64,000 bases of DNA from Bacillus massiliigorillae (lineage in GTDB: Bacteria > Bacillota > Bacilli > Bacillales > DSM-1321). The DNA lies in NCBI RefSeq assembly GCF_000380245.2, contig NZ_HG428741.1, positions 312,872-376,871 on the forward strand, written 5' to 3'. Shown piece after piece: positions 34,209 through 42,192 of this stretch (the first letter of the stretch is position 1; each line of letters starts with the position of its first letter). The notes under the pieces were generated by a model. It saw only the letters and a program-made list of their open reading frames with translations. It was not told the origin of the DNA and made no database searches. The translations under genes and the position numbers were made by a program.

Positions 34209-36131
34209 ATGGGAAAACATAATTTTTATCGAAAAGTATATTTAGAAGATAAGCCACGACAACAGGCGGTAGATGAGATGCTACAAGCTTTCCAGTATGA
34301 GAAAAGAGTAGAATATCTCAAACCTGAAGAAGCATTAGGGAGAGTTACAGCAGAGCCAATCTTTGCAAAAGCATCGATGCCCCATTATCATGCATCTGCG
34401 ATGGATGGAATTGCTGTTGTCGCTGAAAATACTTTTACAGCACATGAACACCAACCGCTGCAAATGAAGCTGAATACAGATTTTAAGTACGTAGATACAG
34501 GTGGTCCAGTTATTTCTCCATACAATGCTGTAATTATGATTGAGCATGTTGAAGAGTTAGATCAAGAGACAATTGAAATCATTGAACCTGCTACACCTTG
34601 GCAGCATATTCGACCTATTGGAGAGGATATTGTTCAAGAGGAAATGATATTGCCTAGAGGACATATAATACGTCCTGTTGATATAGGAGCTCTAATTGCG
34701 GCGAGAATAGATCAGGTTCCAGTTATTGATAAACCAATAGTATCCATTATTCCAACAGGAAATGAATTAGTACTACCAGGCGAACAGGCAGGTACTGGAC
34801 ACTTAATTGAGTATAATGGAACGGTTTTTGCGAGTTATATTACCGAATGGGGAGGACTACCCAATTTACATGATATCGTCCCAGATGATCCGGAACAATT
34901 AAAAGAAGCTATAGTACAAGCTACTGCTACTTCTGACTTTGTTGTTATTAATGCTGGTTCATCTGCTGGCTCTAAAGATTATACGGTTCATATTTTAGAA
35001 GAATTAGGTGAAGTGTATACGCATGGTATTGCCACCAGACCGGGTAAGCCGGTTATTATTGCAAAAGTAAATGAAAAAATTGTCGTTGGTATACCAGGAT
35101 ACCCTGTTTCCGCTTATCTTTCATTAGAGTGGCTTATACGCCCCCTTATTTGTCAGTGTTTAGGGATTGTTCCACCAGAAAGAGAGAAACTTACTGTTAA
35201 ATTAGGTCGTCGTATTGTATCTACAATGGGAGCGGAAGATTTCATACGGATGAATATTGGCTATATTGATGGGACGTATGTAGCTACGCCTTTAACGAGA
35301 GCTGCAGGTGTCACGATGTCTCTTGTAAAAGCAGATGCACTACTCATTATACCTCCATCGATATTAGGATATGAGCAAGGAGACTTAGTGGAAGTAGAGT
35401 TATTAAAGCCTATAAGCAGTATACAGTCCGCTTATATTTTTAATGGAAGCCATGATTTAAGTATTGATTATTTGTCGACCTTCTTACAGCAGCAGTCTCT
35501 AACATCCAAAATTGTTTCTACTCATACAGGAAGTATGGCAGGAATGTTAGCTATCAAAAAAGGGGAAGCTCATGTTGCGGGTATTCACTTACTAGATTCT
35601 GAAAATAAAACATATAATACATCCTATGTGAAAAAAATATTGCAAGGTGAAAATGTTGTTCTTTATCCGTTTTTAAAAAGAAAGCAGGGCTGGATTGTTC
35701 CGAAGGGCAATCCATTACAAATTACTTCTGTATCCGATATTGCTACACAGAAGGCGATGTTTGTAAATCGTCAAAAAAGTGCAGGTACTAGAATTTTATT
35801 TGATTTGTTATTACAAGAAGCGGGGCTAGAGACAAACGATATTTCAGGCTATAATCGTGAGTATTTTACGCATTTAAGTGTTGCAGCAGAAGTGAAAATG
35901 GATCAAAATGCAGTTGGTCTTGGTATTTATTCAGCGGCTAAGGCTATGGGGGTAGATTTTATCCCTGTAACTGATGAAAGCTATGATTTATTAATGAAAA
36001 AAGACTTCTTTGAGAGCAAACAAGGGGAAAACCTTATTAAGATTATACAGAGTGAGGCTTTCATTCGAGAAATTGAAAATATGGGTGGATATGAAGTTGT
36101 GCGTCATCCATCTCCAATCTATTTTTCATAA
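34209..36131 (+). CDS. MoeA fused to a periplasmic-binding-protein-like domain
   Basis: 640 residues. About residues 1-400 are a second MoeA ('YHASAMDGIAVVAENT', 'VINAGSSAGSKDYT', 'GIPGYPVSAYLSLEW'). Residues 410-640 form a PBP-like substrate-binding domain (PF12727 type) with 'IFNGSHDL', 'GWIVPKGNP' and 'FVNRQKSAGTRILFD'. The same domain forms the C-terminal half of the regulator at 38584, with closely matching motifs. The family is annotated as molybdopterin biosynthesis protein elsewhere. The domain may sense or deliver the oxyanion or cofactor; its ligand is unknown. With two MoeA proteins, one may prefer molybdenum and one tungsten; this is speculation. Confidence 0.88.
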   Translation: MGKHNFYRKVYLEDKPRQQAVDEMLQAFQYEKRVEYLKPEEALGRVTAEPIFAKASMPHYHASAMDGIAVVAENTFTAHEHQPLQMKLNTDFKYVDTGGPVISPYNAVIMIEHVEELDQETIEIIEPATPWQHIRPIGEDIVQEEMILPRGHIIRPVDIGALIAARIDQVPVIDKPIVSIIPTGNELVLPGEQAGTGHLIEYNGTVFASYITEWGGLPNLHDIVPDDPEQLKEAIVQATATSDFVVINAGSSAGSKDYTVHILEELGEVYTHGIATRPGKPVIIAKVNEKIVVGIPGYPVSAYLSLEWLIRPLICQCLGIVPPEREKLTVKLGRRIVSTMGAEDFIRMNIGYIDGTYVATPLTRAAGVTMSLVKADALLIIPPSILGYEQGDLVEVELLKPISSIQSAYIFNGSHDLSIDYLSTFLQQQSLTSKIVSTHTGSMAGMLAIKKGEAHVAGIHLLDSENKTYNTSYVKKILQGENVVLYPFLKRKQGWIVPKGNPLQITSVSDIATQKAMFVNRQKSAGTRILFDLLLQEAGLETNDISGYNREYFTHLSVAAEVKMDQNAVGLGIYSAAKAMGVDFIPVTDESYDLLMKKDFFESKQGENLIKIIQSEAFIREIENMGGYEVVRHPSPIYFS

Positions 36132-36146
36132 AGCTGATATACACAA

Positions 36147-36183
36147 TAAAACCCCGATTACATACAATATATCGGGGTTTTTG
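36147..36183. terminator. Bidirectional terminator
   Basis: AAAACCCCGAT (36148-36158) pairs with ATCGGGGTTTT (36171-36181). It serves the moeA genes and the converging tup operon. Confidence 0.9.
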
Positions 36184-36927
36184 TTATCCGTAATAATGCT
36201 CTAACAATGGGGTTTTCCACTCTGTAATAAAAGTCTGTAAAGGCTTGGTAAAATGAGAAAGCGGCAAATCTACTAACTTGTATTTTCCAATCATTTCACC
36301 ATTATATAAGACAATTGCTTGCTCGCACAAATATGTAATTTCTTGATAATCATGACTAATAAAAATAGTAGTGATATGTGTTTGTGCTAGTATTGCCTTC
36401 AAGTCGCTCATAATCCTACGTTTTGTAGGTAAATCAAGCGCAGAGAAAGGCTCGTCTAAAAATAAAATTTCAGGCTCTGTTACAAGTGCTCTTGCTAAAG
36501 CAACTCGTTGAGCTTCTCCACCAGATAATGAACGCGCGTGTCGGTTGTGTAAATGACTAATACTAAGTTTTTCTAACCATTGTTCTACTCTTCGCTTTAT
36601 TTCTTGTTTATCTATTCCCCTAATTTTTAGTCCTGAAGCTACATTATTAAAGACATTCGTATCGAGCATTAATGGCTGTTGAAATACGAAGGAAAATAGA
36701 CGTCTATTTTCAAGTGAAGGTTTTACAACAGACATAACGTCACCTTTTAATTTTAGTTCGCCTTCCACTTGATTTTCTAATAAAGCCATTGTTTTTAATA
36801 ATGTACTCTTTCCGGCACCATTTGGACCGATTAAACCTGTCACTTCACCTTTTACAACAGTTAGATGATTGACAGATAAGATTTTTTTGCCTCTTTTATT
36901 AACTGTAATGTTATTTAAGGTAATCAT
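36184..36927 (-). CDS. tupC: Tungstate/molybdate ABC transporter ATP-binding protein
   Basis: 247 residues. Walker A 'GPNGAGKSTLL', signature 'LSGGEAQRVALARAL' and Walker B 'ILFLDEPFSALD' are all present. It hydrolyses ATP to drive oxyanion import. It is the last gene of the minus-strand operon regulator-tupA-tupB-tupC, six bases after tupB. The ATPase alone could belong to any oxyanion importer; the TupA partner sets the call. Confidence 0.9.
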   Translation of the reverse strand: MITLNNITVNKRGKKILSVNHLTVVKGEVTGLIGPNGAGKSTLLKTMALLENQVEGELKLKGDVMSVVKPSLENRRLFSFVFQQPLMLDTNVFNNVASGLKIRGIDKQEIKRRVEQWLEKLSISHLHNRHARSLSGGEAQRVALARALVTEPEILFLDEPFSALDLPTKRRIMSDLKAILAQTHITTIFISHDYQEITYLCEQAIVLYNGEMIGKYKLVDLPLSHFTKPLQTFITEWKTPLLEHYYG

Positions 36928-36933
36928 CTGTTC

Positions 36934-37632
36934 TCATCCTTTTCGTTCTTTTTGTTGTAAATACGTTAAGCCAACCGTTACTGCGAATGCTAGCAATAAT
37001 AAAATAACAGATATACCTAAGGCAACATCACTATTCCCCTTATTCACTTCCATTACAGTTGCTGTTGTGAGTACACGAGAATACCCTTTAATATTACCGC
37101 CAACCATCATGGATGCTCCAACCTCTGAAACAACCGCTCCAAATCCAGCAATACAAGCAGCTAATATAGAAAATCGCGCTTCTCTAATAATCAGGAATAG
37201 GCTTTGCCATTTCGTTGCGCCTAATGCTTTTATTTGTAATTTTAAAGCATCATCAACCTGCATGATTGCTGCACATGTAAGTCCGATGACAATGGGTGTT
37301 GCGATTACAGCTTGAGCTATTAGAATTGCAGTAGGGGTATAAAGCAAATTCATAAAGCCTAGTGGGCCGTTTCGGCTGAGAAGTAAAAATACCCATAATC
37401 CAATGACAACAGGTGGAAAGCCCATCGCTGTATTAATAATACTCATCAAAAGTTTTTTTCCTGGAAAATGAACATGAGCTAATCCAACTCCTAAAGGAAC
37501 TCCGATGAGTAAACTAATGAATGTAGCTGTACCTGAAACCTTTAATGTTAACCAAACAATAGCAAATATTTCTGGATCTCCAGTTACAATCATTCGGAAG
37601 GCTTCTACTATTCCGTTTATGATACTATCCAT
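36934..37632 (-). CDS. tupB: Tungstate/molybdate ABC transporter permease
   Basis: 232 residues with about five to six membrane segments. The cytoplasmic ATPase-coupling loop reads 'ALGATKWQSLFLIIREARF'. The C-terminal 'AGFGAVVSEVGASMMVGGNI' is typical of TupB. It sits between tupA and tupC, and a small hairpin separates it from tupA, as often seen where the binding protein must be in excess. Confidence 0.9.
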   Translation of the reverse strand: MDSIINGIVEAFRMIVTGDPEIFAIVWLTLKVSGTATFISLLIGVPLGVGLAHVHFPGKKLLMSIINTAMGFPPVVIGLWVFLLLSRNGPLGFMNLLYTPTAILIAQAVIATPIVIGLTCAAIMQVDDALKLQIKALGATKWQSLFLIIREARFSILAACIAGFGAVVSEVGASMMVGGNIKGYSRVLTTATVMEVNKGNSDVALGISVILLLLAFAVTVGLTYLQQKERKG

Positions 37633-37675
37633 CTTAATCCCTCCGAATACCGTTTACGCTCAAAATCAATAATAA

Positions 37676-37695
37676 AGACTGACAAAAGTCAGCCT
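37676..37695 (-). terminator. Intercistronic hairpin between tupA and tupB
   Basis: On the minus strand AGGCTGAC pairs with GTCAGTCT around a TTTT loop, followed by T-rich sequence. It is weak enough to allow readthrough and may protect tupA mRNA. Confidence 0.55.
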
Positions 37696-37702
37696 TATCT
37701 AC

Positions 37703-38578
37703 TTATTTCGCATCCGGGAAGAAAAGTGGCTCGCCGTATTTATCTACACCGAATTCTTTAATTGTTTTTTGCGTGTCTTTATTTACCATGAATTCAACAA
37801 ATGCTTTAGCTGCCGCACTGTTGATTTTATCTGATTTCTCAGGGTTAACTTGCATAGCGTGATAAATGTTTAATAAGCTATCATCACCTTGTACAAGGAT
37901 TTCTAGCTTAACATCATTTTTTAATGCAAGATATGTTCCGCGATCCGCTAAAGTGTATCCACCTTTTTCAAAGGCAACCTTTAAAGTATCTCCCATTCCA
38001 GAGCCTGTTTCTTGGTAATATTGACCACTTGGCTCAATGTTAATCTCTTTCCAAAGAGCTAGTTCTTTTTTGTGTGTACCTGAATCATCACCACGTGAGA
38101 CGAAAATGTTTTTAGATTCATAGATTTTCTTTAATGCTTCTTGGACAGGTAAGCCTTTAATACCTGCTGGATCTTCTTTTGGTCCAACTATGATAAAGTC
38201 ATTATGCATAACTAATTTTCGGTTAGTGACGTCTTTACTTTCCACAAGTTTTTCTTCATCAGCAGGAGCGTGTACAAGTAATGCATCAGCTTCTCCTGAT
38301 TTAGCCATTTCTAATGCTCGACCAGAACCAACAGCAATTGTTTTAACTCTGACATCCGTTTGTTCCTCGAACATTGGTATTAATTCATCTAATAATCCAC
38401 TATCTTGTGTGCTTGTAGTTGTAGCCAAAATTAAATCACCTGATGCTTTTTCGGCAGTTTGCTTATTATCTTCTTTTGATTTATCATCCTTCGTATTTGA
38501 ACAACCTGCTACTAATAAGGCAGCAGATAATACCATAATCATCAAATAAAAGAAAAGACTTTTATTTCTTATTTTCAT
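37703..38578 (-). CDS. tupA: Tungstate-binding lipoprotein TupA
   Basis: 291 residues. The lipobox 'LLVAGC' shows it is tethered outside the membrane. The oxyanion-binding motif 'LATTTSTQDSGLLDEL' is the TTTS-type loop of TupA tungstate-binding proteins, rather than the ModA pattern. 'SRGDDSGTHKKELALW' and 'TGSGMGDTLK' are further family motifs. It delivers tungstate (perhaps also molybdate) to TupBC. It starts five bases after the regulator stop. Confidence 0.93.
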   Translation of the reverse strand: MKIRNKSLFFYLMIMVLSAALLVAGCSNTKDDKSKEDNKQTAEKASGDLILATTTSTQDSGLLDELIPMFEEQTDVRVKTIAVGSGRALEMAKSGEADALLVHAPADEEKLVESKDVTNRKLVMHNDFIIVGPKEDPAGIKGLPVQEALKKIYESKNIFVSRGDDSGTHKKELALWKEINIEPSGQYYQETGSGMGDTLKVAFEKGGYTLADRGTYLALKNDVKLEILVQGDDSLLNIYHAMQVNPEKSDKINSAAAKAFVEFMVNKDTQKTIKEFGVDKYGEPLFFPDAK

Positions 38579-38583
38579 CTAAA

Positions 38584-39477
38584 TTAAACCTCCTGAATAG
38601 TTCCTAGTTGTGTTGTATCATATCCATCTAACTTTTTGATGTTAGTGGATTGAATAATGCTTTGAATCTCTTGCCATTGCAGACTATCGTAGAATGAACG
38701 TTTCATGATGAAATCATATTGCTCTTGCTGAAGTTGGATAAAGTCAAGACCAAGTGCAAGTGCTGCACTTTCTGAACCTAATGCGAAGTCAGCATCCCCT
38801 CTAGCCACAACAGAAGCAGCGCCATAATGTGTCAGTTCTTCACTGCTATAACCTTTAATACATGTTTTTGATAAATTAAGTCTTTTTCTAAAACAATCAA
38901 GTAAAAGTCGAGTACCTGAACCTTTTTGTCGATTAACAAAAGTAAGTTGTGGCCTCTTTAAATCCTGCCAATTACTTAATTGTTTAGGGTTTCCTTTAGG
39001 AACAATCCATCCTATATTTCTTTTGGCAAAATGAAAAAGTACCATGTCTTCACCAGGAAAAAGTCTTTTTACAATTTCAATATTATATGTAGTCGTTTCT
39101 TCATCAAAAATATGACAACCAACGAAGTCAGCTCGGTCATAATACAAGCACAATAAGCCTTCCATGCTGCCGACATAAGCAGGGATACAATGAGGAGCTT
39201 GGCTATTGCTGTTATACGTATTTAAAGCTAATTCAACTAGTAAGTCATGACTACCGATAAACCTAATCGGTTGTTCATTTGATAGTAATGAAGTGGATTC
39301 TTGCTTTTTAGGTGAATCTCCTTCTAATAATCGATCTATATCCGTTTTATTAATACGGACTTTTCTTCCTACTTTAACGGCAGGCAACTCGCCTCGTTTT
39401 ACCATTTCATAAATGGTGTATTTCGATAATTTTAATAAAATTGCTACTTCTTCAGCTGTATAAAAATCATGATTCAT
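38584..39477 (-). CDS. HTH regulator with periplasmic-binding-protein-like sensor domain
   Basis: 297 residues. Residues 2-55 are an excisionase/MerR-like winged helix ('YTAEEVAILLKLSKYTIYEM' then 'GRKVRINKTDID'). Residues 75-290 are the same PBP-like domain as in the MoeA fusion ('FIGSHDL', 'GWIVPKGNP', 'FVNRQKGSGTRLLLD'). It is the first gene of the tup operon, with GAGG upstream and a perfect palindrome 15 bases before its start. It probably senses tungstate, molybdate or the cofactor and controls its own operon; ligand and direction are unknown. It is built like ModE (DNA-binding plus oxyanion domain) but from different parts. Confidence 0.88.
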   Translation of the reverse strand: MNHDFYTAEEVAILLKLSKYTIYEMVKRGELPAVKVGRKVRINKTDIDRLLEGDSPKKQESTSLLSNEQPIRFIGSHDLLVELALNTYNSNSQAPHCIPAYVGSMEGLLCLYYDRADFVGCHIFDEETTTYNIEIVKRLFPGEDMVLFHFAKRNIGWIVPKGNPKQLSNWQDLKRPQLTFVNRQKGSGTRLLLDCFRKRLNLSKTCIKGYSSEELTHYGAASVVARGDADFALGSESAALALGLDFIQLQQEQYDFIMKRSFYDSLQWQEIQSIIQSTNIKKLDGYDTTQLGTIQEV

Positions 39478-39491
39478 AATTAAACCTCTTC

Positions 39492-39507
39492 ACTATATTA
39501 ATATAGT
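39492..39507. promoter_or_regulatory. Perfect 16-bp palindrome, candidate operator of the tup operon
   Basis: ACTATATTAATATAGT equals its own reverse complement. On the minus strand it lies where the -10 should be, downstream of a TTGTGC -35-like element, and 14 bases from the regulator start. This suits an autorepressor site. Confidence 0.55.
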
Positions 39508-39766
39508 TTTGAATGCGCACAATATTATTAAAACGGAGGAAGACGTATTCGTCAATTTGTTTTAGTTGGGTTTAGTTAGTTTGAGTTTGGTTTTGTTAGC
39601 TGAAAGTATTGCTTAAACTATTACTAATATTGAATTTATTCTCTTTTTATTACTATTTTTATATAATTCAACAAATTTGTGTCGGAAATATCTTTGTTTG
39701 GAAAATATGTATTGTATTATATGATTTGTCAGCCAGATACTATTTGTTACAATGTCTTGAAAATTA

Positions 39767-39795
39767 TTGTGAAATAAAATTAAATTTTGTATAAT
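39767..39795 (+). promoter_or_regulatory. Sigma-A promoter of the selenocysteine tRNA
   Basis: TTGTGA (39767-39772), a 17-base spacer and a perfect TATAAT (39790-39795) place the start about seven bases on, just upstream of the tRNA at 39833. The rest of the 39478-39832 gap holds only A/T-rich sequence and the operator region of the tup operon. Confidence 0.7.
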
Positions 39796-39832
39796 TTAAT
39801 AGAATCACAAAATTAGCAATGCATTGATATTT

Positions 39833-39929
39833 GGGGTTGGATGGGTAGCTGGTGCGCTCCTCGGTCTTCAAAACTGTTTGAGAGGCGCGTGTCGTCTCTG
39901 GTGGGTTCGATTCCCACACGATCCCGCCA
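39833..39929 (+). tRNA. selC: tRNA-Sec (anticodon TCA)
   Basis: 97 bases with encoded CCA. The anticodon loop CTTCAAA has TCA at 39868-39870. The T arm GTGGG-TTCGATT-CCCAC is perfect. The variable arm is long (7 bp, AGAGGCG with CGTCTCT), the D loop is the small TGGT type, and eight bases separate the T stem from the discriminator, giving the 8-bp acceptor of bacterial tRNA-Sec (one G-A mismatch at its base). Followed by selB. Confidence 0.95.
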
Positions 39930-40030
39930 TTATTTTGACTTTATTTTTAAATCCTTCTTTTGATATAGTGGATTTAAAATGTTATATATCGATTAATCTG
40001 ATGATTTTCAATTAAGAAAAATACGAACGC

Positions 40031-40084
40031 CAAAGAAAGAGAAAAACAATTTCTTGATATGAAATTTGTTTTTCTCTTTCTTTC
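40031..40084 (+). terminator. Long stem-loop between tRNA-Sec and selB
   Basis: About 21 bp of A/G-rich stem (40032-40053 with 40061-40083) end in a T/C-rich arm. It probably ends the tRNA transcript; partial readthrough could feed selB, which starts 37 bases later. Confidence 0.65.
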
Positions 40085-40120
40085 GGTTTAAGGAAAATTG
40101 TTATAGAAAGATGAGAGAAA

Positions 40121-41998
40121 ATGAAAAAACACTTTACTATTGGATTGGCGGGTCATATTGACCATGGAAAAACAAGTCTAACAAAGGCTTTAACGAATGT
40201 TGACACAGATATTTTAAAAGAAGAAAAGGAGCGTGCAATTACAATTGAATTGGGCTTTGCACCTCTTATTCAGAATGAATCATTACAAATATCCATTATT
40301 GATGTTCCAGGACATGAACGCTTTATTAAACGTATGATTGCTGGTGTCTCTGGCATTGATTTCGCATTATTAATTGTGGCGGCAGATGAAGGTGTTATGC
40401 CACAAACAAAAGAGCATCTTGAAATATTAGATTTTTTAGGCATTCAAGGCGGTATGGTTGTCATTACTAAAATCAATTTAGTAGATGAAGATTTATTAGA
40501 ACTGGCTAAAGAAGAAATAAAAGAAGAATTAGAAGCAACAATCTTTAAAGATAGTCCTATTTTTATGGTAGATAGTTTAACTGGTGAAGGGATTCAGGAA
40601 TTAAAAGAAGCAATGATTGAAGCGGTGAAAAAAATTCCTCCACGCGATTATAAAGGGTACTTCCGATTACCTGTTGATTCCGTGTTTACTATTAAAGGTC
40701 AGGGAACGGTAGTTCGAGGAACCGTAAATGAAGGCTCAATAGAAGAAGGGCAAACGCTATGGATTTTACCGGAAGAAAAAGAAACAAAAGCACGACAAAT
40801 TCAGGTTCATCATCAAGAAGCAAAACAAGCTTTTGCTGGACAGAGAACAGCTATCAATTTGATGAATGTGTCTAAGGATGAGGTAAAACGTGGAGATGTA
40901 TTGGTTTCGGACTTTGCTTTTTCTGTGACGGATGTTATTGATGTGTCCATCCGCATGGTCAAGGATTTGGAGTATGTGGTGAAGCAAAGAATGCCGATTG
41001 TTTGTTATATTGGGACATCAGAAGTAAGAGGGCGTGTTGTTTTCTTTGATCGTAATGAAATAAAAGAAGAATCAGAAGAAATATTATGTCAGTTACGTCT
41101 AGAGGAAAAAGTTGTAACGAAACGTGGAGATGTATTGATATTAAGAAGGCCAACTCCATCAGAAACAATTGGTGGTGGTTGGGTAATTGATCCGAACGGT
41201 AAAAAATATCGTTTTGGAACTGATACAATCCAACAGTTGAGTCATAAAAAAGAAGGCACAGAAAAGGAGCGGTTTTTACATACATTAAAACAAAATCCGT
41301 GTTTATCTTTAGCTGACATTCAAAAACTAACAGAATTACGCCAAGAAGATATAAAACAGCTTGCTTTAGAAACGAATGCCATCATTGAATTTGTACCAAC
41401 TATGTTTGTTCATCAAAGAACTGTTGAAGATATTAAAGAAGAAATATATGATCATTTGTTACAGTATGAAAAGAATTTCTCTATGAGAAAAGGAATTCCA
41501 AAAGCGGAATTACTTCAAAAATTAACTTCGCAGTTTCCTAAAACATTAATTGAATATTGTTTGGATGATGGTATGAATGAATTGTGGAATCGAAAAGGGA
41601 TTTATGTTTTTACGTTGACATTTCAGCCTTCTATACCGAAAGAATGGGAAACCCGTGTGAATAATGTGATTAAAGATATAAAAAATGATCAGTTAGAAGT
41701 AAATGATATTTATACTTATCTCCAAGGGCAAGGTGTTCCAGACCGTTTGTTTAAGGATATTATTCAATTTTTAATAGAAGAAAACTTGATTTCTCCTTTA
41801 GATGACCGAAGATTTTTCTATTTAGAAAACTTTCAAAAGGCTCTACATAAGTTACAAGAAGGTACAGAATCAACGTTCTCTGTTGGTGAAGCGAAAGAAA
41901 TATTGGGATTGTCTAGAAAATATATGATTCCTTTTCTAGAAAAGCTTGATAGAGATGGTTTTACTGAGCGTATCGAAAATGAACGCAAATGGAAGTAA
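40121..41998 (+). CDS. selB: Selenocysteine-specific elongation factor SelB
   Basis: 625 residues. The GTPase domain has 'GHIDHGKTS' (residues 11-19), 'DVPGHERFIKRMIAG' and 'TKINLVD'. Domains II and III follow, and C-terminal winged helices (about 400-625) bind the SECIS hairpin. It carries Sec-tRNA(Sec) to the ribosome at the UGA of fdhF. Its presence beside tRNA-Sec and near selA makes recoding credible. A terminator-like hairpin follows. Confidence 0.96.
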   Translation: MKKHFTIGLAGHIDHGKTSLTKALTNVDTDILKEEKERAITIELGFAPLIQNESLQISIIDVPGHERFIKRMIAGVSGIDFALLIVAADEGVMPQTKEHLEILDFLGIQGGMVVITKINLVDEDLLELAKEEIKEELEATIFKDSPIFMVDSLTGEGIQELKEAMIEAVKKIPPRDYKGYFRLPVDSVFTIKGQGTVVRGTVNEGSIEEGQTLWILPEEKETKARQIQVHHQEAKQAFAGQRTAINLMNVSKDEVKRGDVLVSDFAFSVTDVIDVSIRMVKDLEYVVKQRMPIVCYIGTSEVRGRVVFFDRNEIKEESEEILCQLRLEEKVVTKRGDVLILRRPTPSETIGGGWVIDPNGKKYRFGTDTIQQLSHKKEGTEKERFLHTLKQNPCLSLADIQKLTELRQEDIKQLALETNAIIEFVPTMFVHQRTVEDIKEEIYDHLLQYEKNFSMRKGIPKAELLQKLTSQFPKTLIEYCLDDGMNELWNRKGIYVFTLTFQPSIPKEWETRVNNVIKDIKNDQLEVNDIYTYLQGQGVPDRLFKDIIQFLIEENLISPLDDRRFFYLENFQKALHKLQEGTESTFSVGEAKEILGLSRKYMIPFLEKLDRDGFTERIENERKWK

Positions 41999-42025
41999 AT
42001 TAATACGTAATAGAGTGGAAATTTG

Positions 42026-42053
42026 AGTGGTGGGGAGTGTAATCCTCACCACT
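42026..42053 (+). terminator. GGTGG-type hairpin after selB
   Basis: AGTGGTGGGGA (42026-42036) pairs with TCCTCACCACT (42043-42053), followed by a broken T run. It marks the right edge of the selA-selB block. It looks like the hairpins at 32902 and 52699. Confidence 0.6.
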
Positions 42054-42127
42054 TATTTGTTTAATGAGAAAAATATCCATGTGGATTTTTATTGAAATTC
42101 ATTTTGCGCTAATTCAAGTCATAGTTA

Positions 42128-42156
42128 GCATAGTTTGTCCTAGTTCATCATATAGT
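42128..42156 (+). promoter_or_regulatory. Sigma-E promoter of the spoIVF operon
   Basis: GCATAGT (42128-42134, 6 of 7 to the sigma-E -35 consensus), a 14-base spacer and CATATAGT (42149-42156) match the mother-cell sigma-E pattern. The spoIVF operon is sigma-E dependent in B. subtilis. The start would be near 42163, before the chosen spoIVFA start. Confidence 0.6.
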
Positions 42157-42192
42157 GTTAGTATCATTTTTGTTGTAAAGGGGTACGATTGG

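Noticed and set aside
36869..37315. Plus-strand protein opposite tupB/tupC
   Set aside because: It lies antisense to two well-supported transporter genes and lacks a ribosome-binding site.
39824..40015. Small protein over the selenocysteine tRNA
   Set aside because: The open stretch covers the whole tRNA, lacks a ribosome-binding site and has no family-like sequence.
42064..42192. Longer N-terminus of SpoIVFA
   Set aside because: This part has no ribosome-binding site and contains the sigma-E promoter; the GTG at 42193 has a good site.
24353..42192. Prophage or integrative element
   Set aside because: No integrase, recombinase, transposase, phage structural gene or clear direct repeats are visible in the block.
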